Positions 47,801-56,400 of a stretch of DNA of 64,000 nt are shown one piece after another. Numbering within the stretch: the stretch's first letter is position 1; each line of letters opens with the position of its first letter. The DNA is from Lewinellaceae bacterium. GTDB lineage: Bacteria > Bacteroidota > Bacteroidia > Chitinophagales > Saprospiraceae. Location of the stretch: positions 1-64,000 of the forward strand of contig JACJYO010000005.1 in NCBI GenBank assembly GCA_020636075.1, written 5' to 3'. The notes under the pieces were generated by a model, which was not told the DNA's origin, ran no database searches, and saw only the letters and a program-made list of their open reading frames with translations. The position numbers and the translations under genes were made by a program.

Positions 47801-48818
47801 TGACCACATTATTATTGAGGCTTTTATTCCGATTGGCTTCGTATTTATAATGGCTAAACCGTTTTTGCTGAATATCGTACACACCCAGGCCATTATCATC
47901 GAGCGCGAACCAGGGGTTACCTTTCTTGTCCAGGATTAAAGCGTTTATCGTAGTATTTTCTATGCCGGCAGGCACAAAACCCTTTTTTATCACTTTGGTA
48001 TCCGGATTCCAGTTGACTAATCCGCCTTGTGTCGCCAGCCAAAAAGATCCATCCGAGGCTTCGCAAATCGCCTCGATTATTTTATTGTTTGCACTTTGAT
48101 GATCAGGGTCGGGGAGGATGTGCCGGAATGTTGAATCGCCGGGATTCAGTTTTAACAAACCGTACGATGTTCCGGCCCAAACCGAACCATGCCTGTCTTC
48201 AATAAAGGCTCTTACAAAATGTTTTGCTTCCGGTTTGCCTGCTTCATGCGTAGGTATAAATTGATGGGACCTTCTGTCAAATCGGAGCATATTCTTGGCG
48301 GAGAGGGAAGCCAGCCAAATGTTCCCACGGCTATCTTCAAAAACCCTTCGGATAAGATTCGTGCTCTTGGTGGTTGGTTCATTCCGCGGCGCCAGCAGAA
48401 ACCGTTGGAATTTGCCGGTTCTTCGGTCCAAAAAATTAAGCCCGTAATTGGTCCCAATCCATAACTCGCCATTCCTGGTCTCGCAGATATCTCTGATGTT
48501 AGGGCTAGACAGGGTAGTAGTATCCCGAATAGTATGGCGGTAAACTTTAAATTCGTACCCATCGTACCGGAATAGTCCTTCGTTGGTTCCAAACCATAAA
48601 AAACCGAATTGGTCTTCTTTTATATCGAAAATAAAACTGTTGGGGTATCCATACCCGGCACTCACCCGTTCAAAATCAACAGTACCGATTTGAGCGTATA
48701 TGAGCGCAGTGTGAAAGAAAAATGTAAGAGGGCAGGTAATGCATAAAAACAGGTTCCTGGTTGCCAGGTTTTCCAATTGTCTACGGATGAATGGGTATGC
48801 GTTTTCGAAATTGGCCAT
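44865..48818 (-). CDS. Hybrid sensor kinase with Reg_prop propeller, receiver and HPt domains
   Basis: A 1317-residue protein. N-terminal signal or anchor (NLFLCITCPLTFFFHTALIY). Reg_prop propellers at about 50-690 (GFLWFGTNEGLFRYDGYEFK, IWIGTGNGISKI). Y_Y_Y domain at about 700-790. Membrane helix at about 802-820. HisKA with His852 (EVSHEIRTPMNAIIG). ATPase (NLLANAIKFTEQG, GTGLGLGIARQLVELHG). Receiver with Asp1141 (LILMDIKMPVMDGY). C-terminal HPt with His1267 (IIAHDLKSQ). Unlike the sensor at 33289 it has no DNA-binding domain, so the phosphate must pass to a separate regulator; the orphan OmpR-type protein at 8240 is one possibility, but nothing in the sequence proves it. The gene is convergent with the FAD oxidoreductase. 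Confidence 0.93.
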   Translation of the reverse strand: MANFENAYPFIRRQLENLATRNLFLCITCPLTFFFHTALIYAQIGTVDFERVSAGYGYPNSFIFDIKEDQFGFLWFGTNEGLFRYDGYEFKVYRHTIRDTTTLSSPNIRDICETRNGELWIGTNYGLNFLDRRTGKFQRFLLAPRNEPTTKSTNLIRRVFEDSRGNIWLASLSAKNMLRFDRRSHQFIPTHEAGKPEAKHFVRAFIEDRHGSVWAGTSYGLLKLNPGDSTFRHILPDPDHQSANNKIIEAICEASDGSFWLATQGGLVNWNPDTKVIKKGFVPAGIENTTINALILDKKGNPWFALDDNGLGVYDIQQKRFSHYKYEANRNKSLNNNVVSCLLEDRFQNIWIGTGNGISKIRRDFSGFELLLNVGVDGNNANTINRVLRDSKGTIWTKTPEGVYAIPKGKTQGEKIEELSLQALGTGESWFLEDYEGTIWFSMSGRGLYSRTVSEKGFRKMSFGDTLSKTLIFKMEIDHKDKDVFWIGTLHGLCRLNWKTSERQWFYPRRDIPEVSSNRFIIFDQYGDDEIWLYYTYSNSLGRFDKKSGKFELFLPDPDNKDVLEGVIKDIAIGKDGNIWIASLYGLTNYNIHTKKFGIYGKKEGMLENELQSVFMDKNDQVWVSGNRFFARFDQSKDTFYNFLIPKEALYFQSKAKHVAADGAIFLGTINGIFSFHPQHIRQNPIVPNVILTDFKVKAESYLLDQAFEDTKLIILSHNENDISFEFSALHYINPQANKYKCRLVGFDKNWRDLGTEHRMNYTNLDPGQYTFQVMASNSDGVWNKDGLNIQLAITPAFWQTLWFKSLLALMAVSIGYAIFKSRQYQLALKREKALAEQQAEYKTRFLAEVSHEIRTPMNAIIGLSNLAQDAGISDKPSKYISAIRQSSQNLLAIINDLLDHTKLEAGKFTLANKPFRLTEIVDQLNNNFRFKAEEKGLEFYLDTISDKDPLLMGDPVRLLQILTNLLANAIKFTEQGKVWLSIQETAGPENRANFRFEVGDTGIGIPENQIETIFERFQQAGDHGSSASGTGLGLGIARQLVELHGSTLHIESQLGAGTKLFFEVPFENAAQDGIEKKGTTADFHFSALKILLVEDHELNQQIITEILKKHIPDAAVHIAGNGKIALEQLEEQEYDLILMDIKMPVMDGYATTVAIRDSENPKWKQIPILAVTANALPEQLAKCKEAGMDDVLTKPVDEIQLLEKIDALTNNQLRIDRSKLKALLANDEKKVQQYLSLFKTQMPVHIEQLQNCLEKGDLEQVSIIAHDLKSQFRYVGLEQIAEIAYAIEQQAENGSNGTALIQLAGELKEKALAVML

Positions 48819-49052
48819 TCCGCACTGTTTGGTTTCAAAGGTAATTTATATTTCTCTAGGGCCATCTCAAAAATGGCGCTGGCAACTTTGATCCTGTTTG
48901 CGGTTCTTTCACTTCTATTACTGAAGGACGAACGGGTTGAATTATCCTGGCACTACTGTAAACAAATTCAGTAAGGCTGACACCCAATCTCCCATCAGCG
49001 ACCTTATCCATCGCCACCGTGCATGCGCTTGAATACCCAAGGTCCCAGGTGT

Positions 49053-50093
49053 TTATTTTTTCATTTTCACCATCTTTTTCGTCAGCACCCCAAACGGCGT
49101 AACCAATTCACAATACAGCGCACCCGATGGCAAGTCGTTCAAAATCAACTCCTCCTGATGGCTGCCTGCCGGGTAAAACCGACTGGATTGGTACAGTTCA
49201 CGCCCGTTGGTATCCCGGACGCGCAGCCGGGCGGTGCAAGCTTCCGGGAGTTCAAACGCCACCGTTGTTTTATCGACAAAGGGGTTGGGGTAAATACCCA
49301 GTTGACAGGTCGGGTCTTCGGATTCGGGGTGAACACCTGTGAGCGTCCCAAACTGCAACTTTACATCCGACTCGATCAGGCCGCTCGTGTACGCATAGGC
49401 CGGCAGTGTCTCTTCATCAAGCCATAGCACATCGCGCAACTTAACGCCGCCCTCCAGCACTTTAAATTTCAATTGAAAAACCTGCGATGCCTCGCCCAGC
49501 GCTATGCCCTCAGCCTGGGACCAAACCGAACGCAGTTCTCCATCGGCCTGGTCGGGCCTTGCGAAATTATCTTCTGTCAATGGCAATTCTCCCAACGGCT
49601 CCACGGCCTCCAGCGCCAGATAATCCCGGTCGAAACCCAGCGAAAACTGCCAGGCTACCAGATCGGTAAACTGGTCGGCCCGGAAGGTTACCGGCAACTC
49701 CTGACCGGCTTCCAACGCAACATCTTCCGCACGCAATACCAAGGGCGATGGCGCAATCAGATTGGACGGATCCGCATAACTGTCGATCACATCCCCGATT
49801 TTGATACCCCGGAAATCCTGACCCGACACACTGCCACCTACTCCCGTCAGGTCAATTTTTTCGGGAAATCCCCAGGGCGGCAAGGGAAGCGTGTAGGCCG
49901 CCGGTACAAATCGCCAGGAATTTGCAAACAGATTCAGCGCCGTGGGATTTCCCAAAAGTGCCTGTTTGATGATGAGTGCGTCCAGCGTGGATATGGAATT
50001 GCTGTTGTTCACATCCGCAGCCACTTGTTTATACGGGCTGCTGATCGGAGCATAGCCGGTCAGGTGCTGCTGGATGGCGGTGGCATCGGCCAC
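49053..50093 (-). CDS. Partner F, 3' part: dockerin-like, cohesin-like and T9SS domains
   Basis: A 346-residue frame that opens inside the dockerin-like domain (ADATAIQQHLTGYAPISSPY, then DVNNSNSISTLDALIIKQAL). It carries the cohesin-like domain (LEAGQELPVTFRADQFTDLV, WQFSLGFDRDYLALE) and the T9SS sorting domain (IYPNPFVDKTTVAFELPEA ... GVLTKKMVKMKK). It has no signal peptide. The gene really begins at 51229. A run that should be five Ts on the plus strand is four at 50107-50110, moving the frame. The intact protein would be about 725 residues, equal to partners A and D. Confidence 0.78.
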   Translation of the reverse strand: MADATAIQQHLTGYAPISSPYKQVAADVNNSNSISTLDALIIKQALLGNPTALNLFANSWRFVPAAYTLPLPPWGFPEKIDLTGVGGSVSGQDFRGIKIGDVIDSYADPSNLIAPSPLVLRAEDVALEAGQELPVTFRADQFTDLVAWQFSLGFDRDYLALEAVEPLGELPLTEDNFARPDQADGELRSVWSQAEGIALGEASQVFQLKFKVLEGGVKLRDVLWLDEETLPAYAYTSGLIESDVKLQFGTLTGVHPESEDPTCQLGIYPNPFVDKTTVAFELPEACTARLRVRDTNGRELYQSSRFYPAGSHQEELILNDLPSGALYCELVTPFGVLTKKMVKMKK

Positions 50094-51229
50094 TGTGACG
50101 CCATTGTTTTGTTGATATTCTTACTGGGTGTCACCGTGAAGTTGGAGCCGTTTGCGGCCGTCAGGGTGTACGTGCCGGCAAGTGGCGTCAGGGCGCTGTC
50201 CATATCGTCGCCGGTAAGGACCACCGTGGCATCCTTTACGCCGCTTGCGCCATCGTGTTCCCACAATATGATGCCTGAAATGCCGATCAGGGCTGCAAAG
50301 TCGCCGTCGAACACGGCAAAGGGCCCCACACTGCTGATACCCGAGCGGATCAGGCTGTACGGATCGCTGCCCGCGGCAGCAGCGGCAGGCTGGTTGTCCC
50401 AACTGCCGGCCAGATAGTGGGAAACGTAAGCCTGCGTGCGATCAAAGGTAGCCTGCTCCTCGGCGCTGTTCCACTGGAGTGTCAGGCTCAAATCGGAACC
50501 GCCGGCCGTGTTTTCTTCGACAAACCAGCCACGGCCTACGGCATCGGCCGTAATGGGCGAGCCGGTAGTGCCCCCGCTCAATACGGCGTCGGCCACGCGC
50601 ACGAGGTAGACATCCGGTGTACCGGCGTTGGTGAGTGTGGCGGGGTTGTACGCGCTGTTGCCGACGGGAAAGTCCACCGGCGTAGCGCCCACGTGGCGCA
50701 CCAGGGAGCCCGTACCATCGGTGCGCACGTGCCGGGTTGCGTCGTAGCCGCTTAAATCCGCAACTTCGAGGTTGTTATTCCCCAGCACGGCGTAGTTATC
50801 GGCAGCCTGGAAGTCGAGCTGGTTGGTCACTTCCAGGTCGTCGGCCAAAAGCAGGTTGTTGCCAACCGATTTATTCAAAACCAGCAGGTAAAACGCCGAG
50901 CCGCCGGAAGTGACGGTGCTGTGTTGGGCGCCTTCAAAAGTGACCGTGGAGGCCCCGGCGTTGAAGTTGGCGGTGTTGGTCCAGTTGCCACCGATGTGGT
51001 ACTGGCCGTCGCCCTGGAGCGTGGCGCCGGTGGTGTTGGTCAGGTCGGCGGGGGTGCGCAGGGTGCCATCGACGGTGAGGGTAGCGCCGTCGGTGTTAGT
51101 CACGCCGTTTTGGGCAACGACGTAGCTCCCGCCAGGTATAACAATAAAGCTACCCTGATTTTGGAGTTGGGCCTGCGCCGACATGGAAAACAGGCTGAAA
51201 CCTGCATATATGAGCCATCGTTTTTTCAT
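50060..51229 (-). CDS. Partner F, 5' part: signal peptide and beta-rich region, frameshifted
   Basis: The start is the ATG at 51229 (MKKRWLIYAGFSLFSMSAQA); in-frame codons up to 51448 overlap the end of fibre F and are unlikely to be used. It matches partners A, B and D through the beta-rich region (GGTTGSPITADAVGRGWFVE) and the prealbumin-like module. It then loses frame at 50107-50110, just before the dockerin-like domain, and ends with foreign residues at 50060. The gap to the fibre F stop is 127 bp, in the same fibre-then-partner order as the plus-strand cassettes. Confidence 0.78.
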   Translation of the reverse strand: MKKRWLIYAGFSLFSMSAQAQLQNQGSFIVIPGGSYVVAQNGVTNTDGATLTVDGTLRTPADLTNTTGATLQGDGQYHIGGNWTNTANFNAGASTVTFEGAQHSTVTSGGSAFYLLVLNKSVGNNLLLADDLEVTNQLDFQAADNYAVLGNNNLEVADLSGYDATRHVRTDGTGSLVRHVGATPVDFPVGNSAYNPATLTNAGTPDVYLVRVADAVLSGGTTGSPITADAVGRGWFVEENTAGGSDLSLTLQWNSAEEQATFDRTQAYVSHYLAGSWDNQPAAAAAGSDPYSLIRSGISSVGPFAVFDGDFAALIGISGIILWEHDGASGVKDATVVLTGDDMDSALTPLAGTYTLTAANGSNFTVTPSKNINKTMASQWPMPPPSSST

Positions 51230-51356
51230 GATAAAAGGTTTGTTTTTATCCAATCGCAGTTCAGGTAGGCCGGAGCAGCGAACCGCCGTTCTCGAAAGCA
51301 GTCCGCCCTCCGGTTCTGAACACGCTTTTGTGTTAGGTTTGAATTGTATTTCCGGT

Positions 51357-53390
51357 TTACTTGCTCTTTTCGATTGCTGTTTCGCTTGTCTCAAGCTGCA
51401 TTTGCCGCAAAGCGGTCTCAAGTACTTCCAAGCGTTTTTCAAATGCACTGTTTTGCGCTTTTATGGCTTCCATTTGGGAAAGTCGTGCTTCAAGTTCAGC
51501 GATACGTTCTTGCTGGGCTTCGATTGTCGCCTGCTGATCCTGGACGGACTTCACCAGCAGGGGTGTGAGTTTCCCATAATCCACCATCCAGGGGTCGGTG
51601 ATGACATCATCGCCGCCTTTGGAGACAGCCGCCGGATACACCTTGTACAAATCCTGAGCAATAAAGCCGGTTTGTTTGCGACCCGGTTCGGTCCGGAACT
51701 CGTAATCCTGCACGTCGATCTTCAACAAATCGTCAAGGGAGTAAGCCGTCGGCACAATATGTTGTTTGAGCCGTACATCGGAACTGGTACTGAAATTGAT
51801 CGTGCTGGCGCCGTCCTGGCGAACCGTTCCGATCTCGGCACCGTCGGGGCGGTAAAAAGCGATAAAGCGGGAGTTAGCGCCGTTATTGTTATCCTTGCCC
51901 GCCTGGATTTTCAGGCCGTTGTAGCGGGTACTGTTGGTTGCATCGGTGTCGGTGTTTTTGATCGTCGCTACAAAATCAGTGCTTGTGGAACCCGATGCGG
52001 CGCCTTCCACGTGGAGCCGTGTTGCCGGGCTGGCTATTCCGATACCGACATTGCCGTTTGCATCCACAAAAACACCTTCGTTGCCACCATCGCCTGAAAG
52101 GTAGTTGCCGTTGAGTATGAGGTTCTGTGTGGAAGTGTGGTTGCCCAGATTATCCGCGACGGAAGGCAGGTTAGTTAAGCCTGAGCCGTCGCCGACAAAG
52201 GCCGCGGCGGTGACTGTACCGGCATTGTCAATACTTACCGTTTGGGTGGGGGTACCGGAGCCGTCGATGGCCGTCACGAAACGCACCCCGCCGGTAGCGC
52301 GAGCGGCAAACTCGTTGGCAGCTGCCGAGTTGAAATCAAGGTTGTTGCCGTCGGAAAACAAGAAGGCGCCGTTGTGGGCAGCGTCGATCTTTGCACGACG
52401 ACCGGCAGCCAGGCTATAATCGCCACCGGCGCTGTTCAGGCTGCCGCCGGGAACTGTAGAAGCAGACCCGGCGGCGGTGTTCCCAAGCGAACTACCCAGA
52501 AATCCGCCGCCACCGCCTATTGTGGCGTTCGTACCGCTGGCCTTGTTATTACTGCCGCCACCGACTGTAGCACGCACGCCATTGGCGACGTTGTTCTCTC
52601 CTCCAAGCACCGATGCTCCCTGAGCCGTTGCACTATTTGATTCGCCGCCACCGACTAGTGAACGCAGGCCATTGGCGCTGTTACCTACTCCCCCGGAGAC
52701 AACGGCATAATTGCCGTTGGCTTTGTTGTCGAAGCCTCCACCTACATTAGAATAAACTCTTGCGCTGTTGTTTCGTCCGCCGGAGATAACAGCGTAATCG
52801 CCGTCGGCTGTGTTGTTTAGTCCTCCACCGATGGTAGCAAATGATTTTGAAATCGTATTTATTCCACCGCTTTTTCCACCGCCACTGATGGTCGCGCCGA
52901 AAACCCCTGCGGCAACCGTATTGCCGCTAAAGCCGCCGATGAGGTTCGACGCCGGAGTGGTGGTTCCGAAGAGCGGATCGATTTCTTCCGCATATTCCAG
53001 GCGCAGCCCGCGCGCATTATTCACGCGGAAATCCAGCGCCACGTTGTCGGTGGTGCCGATGAAATTCGTGCCGTCCACCGTGCCGGTATTGCCGGTCAGG
53101 TTCCAGCCGCTGATGAGCCGTACCCAGCTGCCGCTGTCCCGGTACCAGAACGATTCGGTATCGGTATCAAACACCAGCAGGCCCGTAGCCGGGTTGGCAA
53201 TAGCTGTGCGTTGGGCTGTAGTCATGCGGGGAACGAGCATGCCCTTGTCGCTGCTTTTGACGTCGAGCATAGCAGAGGGGTCGGGGCTGGAGTTGTCCTG
53301 GTTGATGGAGACCTGGGCAGCGAGCGGCGAGACCAGGACTAAGAAGGAAAAGAATAGTAGCGTACGCATATTGATCGTTGTTTTTCGCAT
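51357..53390 (-). CDS. Fibre F: YadA-head / S74-chaperone surface fibre
   Basis: A 677-residue protein, start at 53390 or seven codons later (MRTLLFFSFLVLVSPLAAQ). Standard cap (VSINQDNSSPDPSAMLDVKS, GMLVPRMTTAQR). LDFRVNNARGLRLEYAEEID module. YadA-like head repeats at about 150-320 (TIGGGLNNTADGDYAVISGG). FLFSDGNN / GVRFVTAIDGSG connector. GDGSGLTNLP neck. S74 chaperone from SSDVRLKQHI (Ser537, Lys542) with TGFIAQDLYKVYP. C-terminal coiled coil. It starts 11 bp after fibre G, so G, F and partner F probably form one transcript. Its last 230 codons are nearly the same DNA as in fibres G and H. Confidence 0.88.
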   Translation of the reverse strand: MRKTTINMRTLLFFSFLVLVSPLAAQVSINQDNSSPDPSAMLDVKSSDKGMLVPRMTTAQRTAIANPATGLLVFDTDTESFWYRDSGSWVRLISGWNLTGNTGTVDGTNFIGTTDNVALDFRVNNARGLRLEYAEEIDPLFGTTTPASNLIGGFSGNTVAAGVFGATISGGGKSGGINTISKSFATIGGGLNNTADGDYAVISGGRNNSARVYSNVGGGFDNKANGNYAVVSGGVGNSANGLRSLVGGGESNSATAQGASVLGGENNVANGVRATVGGGSNNKASGTNATIGGGGGFLGSSLGNTAAGSASTVPGGSLNSAGGDYSLAAGRRAKIDAAHNGAFLFSDGNNLDFNSAAANEFAARATGGVRFVTAIDGSGTPTQTVSIDNAGTVTAAAFVGDGSGLTNLPSVADNLGNHTSTQNLILNGNYLSGDGGNEGVFVDANGNVGIGIASPATRLHVEGAASGSTSTDFVATIKNTDTDATNSTRYNGLKIQAGKDNNNGANSRFIAFYRPDGAEIGTVRQDGASTINFSTSSDVRLKQHIVPTAYSLDDLLKIDVQDYEFRTEPGRKQTGFIAQDLYKVYPAAVSKGGDDVITDPWMVDYGKLTPLLVKSVQDQQATIEAQQERIAELEARLSQMEAIKAQNSAFEKRLEVLETALRQMQLETSETAIEKSK

Positions 53391-53401
53391 GATTCAAACA
53401 T

Positions 53402-56400
53402 TTATTTTTTGCCGCTATCCCGGTTTGATGGGGCTGGCTGCTGGTTTTGTTGCAATGCGGCTTCGATCCGTTCGAAGCGTTGTTCGAAGGCGGCGTTTTG
53501 TGCTTTAGCCTGGGAAAGTTGCGCTTCGAGTTCGGCGATGCGTTTTTGTTGGGCATCAATAGTGGCCTGCTGATCCTGCACCGATTTGACCAGCAAGGGC
53601 GTCAATTTGCCGTAATCCACCATCCAGGGATCGGTGACGACATCATCGCCGCCTTTGGAGACAGCCGCCGGATATACCTTGTACAAATCCTGAGCGATAA
53701 AGCCGGTTTGTTTGCGACCCGGCTCGGTCCGGAACTCATAATCCTGCACTTCGATCTTCAACAAGTCGTCAAGGGAGTAAGCCGTCGGCACGATATGCTG
53801 CTTGAGCCGTATATCGGAACTGGTACTGAAATTGATCGTGCTGGCGCCGTCCTGGCGAACCGTCCCGATCTCGGAACCGTCGGGCCGGTAAAAGGCGATG
53901 AAGCGGGAGTTGGCGCCGTTATTGTTATCCTTGCCCGCCTGGATTTTCAAGCCGTTGTAGCGGGTAGTATTGGTTACATCGGTGTCGGTGTTTTTGATCG
54001 TCGCTACAAAATCCGTGCTTGTGGAACCCGATGCGGCGCCTTCCACGTGGAGCCGTGTTGCCGGGCTGGCTATCCCGATACCCACATTGCCGGTGAAATC
54101 GGCGTTGCCGGAAACGCTCAACTTGTTTGCCGGAGTGGTGGCGCCGATGCCGACATTGCCATCGGTGTCGATACGCATTTTTTCACTGCCTTCACGGGAG
54201 AATGCGAGGTCGCTGCCATCTACCAGAAGTGCATGTCCTTTCGTTGCGATGGTCCATGACCTTTGGTTGTCGCCGTTAGTGTGGCCCTCAAGTTCCAGTG
54301 AGGCTGTAGCAGTTGCCGTTTGGCTGATTTTGAGGTTGCCGTCGTTGATGTGCAGTTTCTCATCTGGTATGGCGGTGCCGATGCCCATTTTTTCACTGCC
54401 TTGATCGAAGTAGAAATGCGTAGCGCTTCCGTCGGCGCTTCTGAATTCTACCCGGCCATCTGTATCTATGAAAAACCGTTTTGTGGGAGTACCACTTACA
54501 TTGCGTAAACGAAGGTGCGTTGCAGACGCAGCGTTGTCGCCTTTATCTTGTTGAAACTCCCAGGCACGAAGTGTATTGAACCTGAGCAAGGTTAGACCAT
54601 CCAGATTACTATTCCCATCACCAACAATCAAGCTATCTGCTCTGATGGCTCTGCCATTCACAATATCATTGTTGTTCATATCAAGTGCTTGCGTAGCCGT
54701 GTGGTTGCCGAGGTTGTCGCCGGGCAGGGTGGATAAATTCACGCTGTTACCATCTTCAATGCTTAAGGTGGTACCGCTGAGGCTGAGTGTTTGGTCGTCT
54801 GTGCCGATGCCGGACAGATTGACGGCATTGCCGTTCTCGATGCTTAGCGTGGCGCCGCTGAGGCTTAGCGTTTGATCGTCTGTACTGATGCCGGCCAAAT
54901 TGACAGCGTTACCGTTCTCGATGCTTAGCGTGGCGCCGCTGAGGCTTAGCGTTTGATCGTCCGTATTGAGGTTGGCCAGGTTTACACTGTTGCCACCATC
55001 GATGCTCAGCGTGGCGCCGTCGAAGCTGAGGTTTTGCAGCTCATTGGTGGGGTTGGCATCCGCATCATCCACATTGATACCTGTCAAGCCCGAGCCGTCA
55101 CCGACAAATGCCGCGGCGGTGACCGTGCCGGTGTTGTCAATACTTACCGTTTGGGTGGGGGTACCGGAGCCGTCGATGGCCGTCACGAAACGCACCCCGC
55201 CGGTAGCGCGCGCGGCAAACTCGTTGGCCGCTGCCGAGTTGAAGTTAACGTTGTTGTCATCGGAAAACAGGAAGGCGCCGTCGTGGGCAGCGTCGATCTT
55301 CGCACGATGACCGGCGGCCAGGCTGTAATCGCCACCGGCACTGTTCAGGCTGCCGCCGGGCACGGTAGAACTAACCCCGCTGGCGGTGTTCCCAAGCGAA
55401 CCACCCAGAAATCCGCCACCACCGCCTATTGTGGCATTCGTACCGCTGGCCGTGTTATTAGCGCCGCCACCGACTGTAGCACGCAGGCCACTGGCGCGGT
55501 TGTCCTCACCTCCGGCCACTGTTGCTGTCTGAGCCGTTGCCACATTTGTTTCGCCACCACCGACTGTCGACCTTATACCCGTTGCGCTGTTATCTTGTCC
55601 ACCGGAAACCACGGCGCCACCGCCGCTGGCCGTGTTGTTTGAACCTCCACCGACACTTGCATATCCAGATGCGCTGTTATTGTGTCCACCGGAGACAACC
55701 GCGCCATAGCCGTTTGCCGTGTTGCCTAGGCCGCCGCCGATGGTTGAAAATGATGCTGAAACCGTATTTATACCACCGCTTTGCCCACCGCCACTGATGG
55801 TCGCGCCGAAAACACCTGCCCCAACTGTATTGCCGCTAAAGCCGCCGATGAGGTTCGGAGCCGGCTTGGTGATTCCGAAGAGCAGATCGAATTCTTCCGC
55901 ATATTCCAGGCGCAGCCCGCGCGCATTGTTCACGCGGAAATCCAATGCCACGTTGTCGGTGGTGCCGATGAAATTCGTGCCGTCTACGGTGCCGGCATTG
56001 CCGCTCAGGTTCCAGCCTGCTCCAGCGGGAAGGTTGGTCAGCCCCGAGCCGTCACCGACAAATGCCGCGGCGGTGACCGTGCCGGTGTTGTCAATACTTA
56101 CCGTTTGGGTGGGGGTACCGGAGCCGTCGATGGCCGTCACGAAACGCACCCCGCCGGTAGCGCGCGCGGCAAACTCGTTGGCGGCTGCCGAGTTGAAGTT
56201 AACGTTGTTGTCATCGGAAAACAGGAAGGTGCCGTCGTGGGCAGCGTCGATCTTCGCACGATGACCGGCGGCCAGGCTGTAATCGCCACCGGCACTGTTC
56301 AGGCTGCCGCCGGGCACGGTAGAACTAACCCCGCTGGCGGTGTTCCCAAGCGAACCACCCAGAAATCCGCCACCACCGCCTATTGTGGCATTCGTACCGC

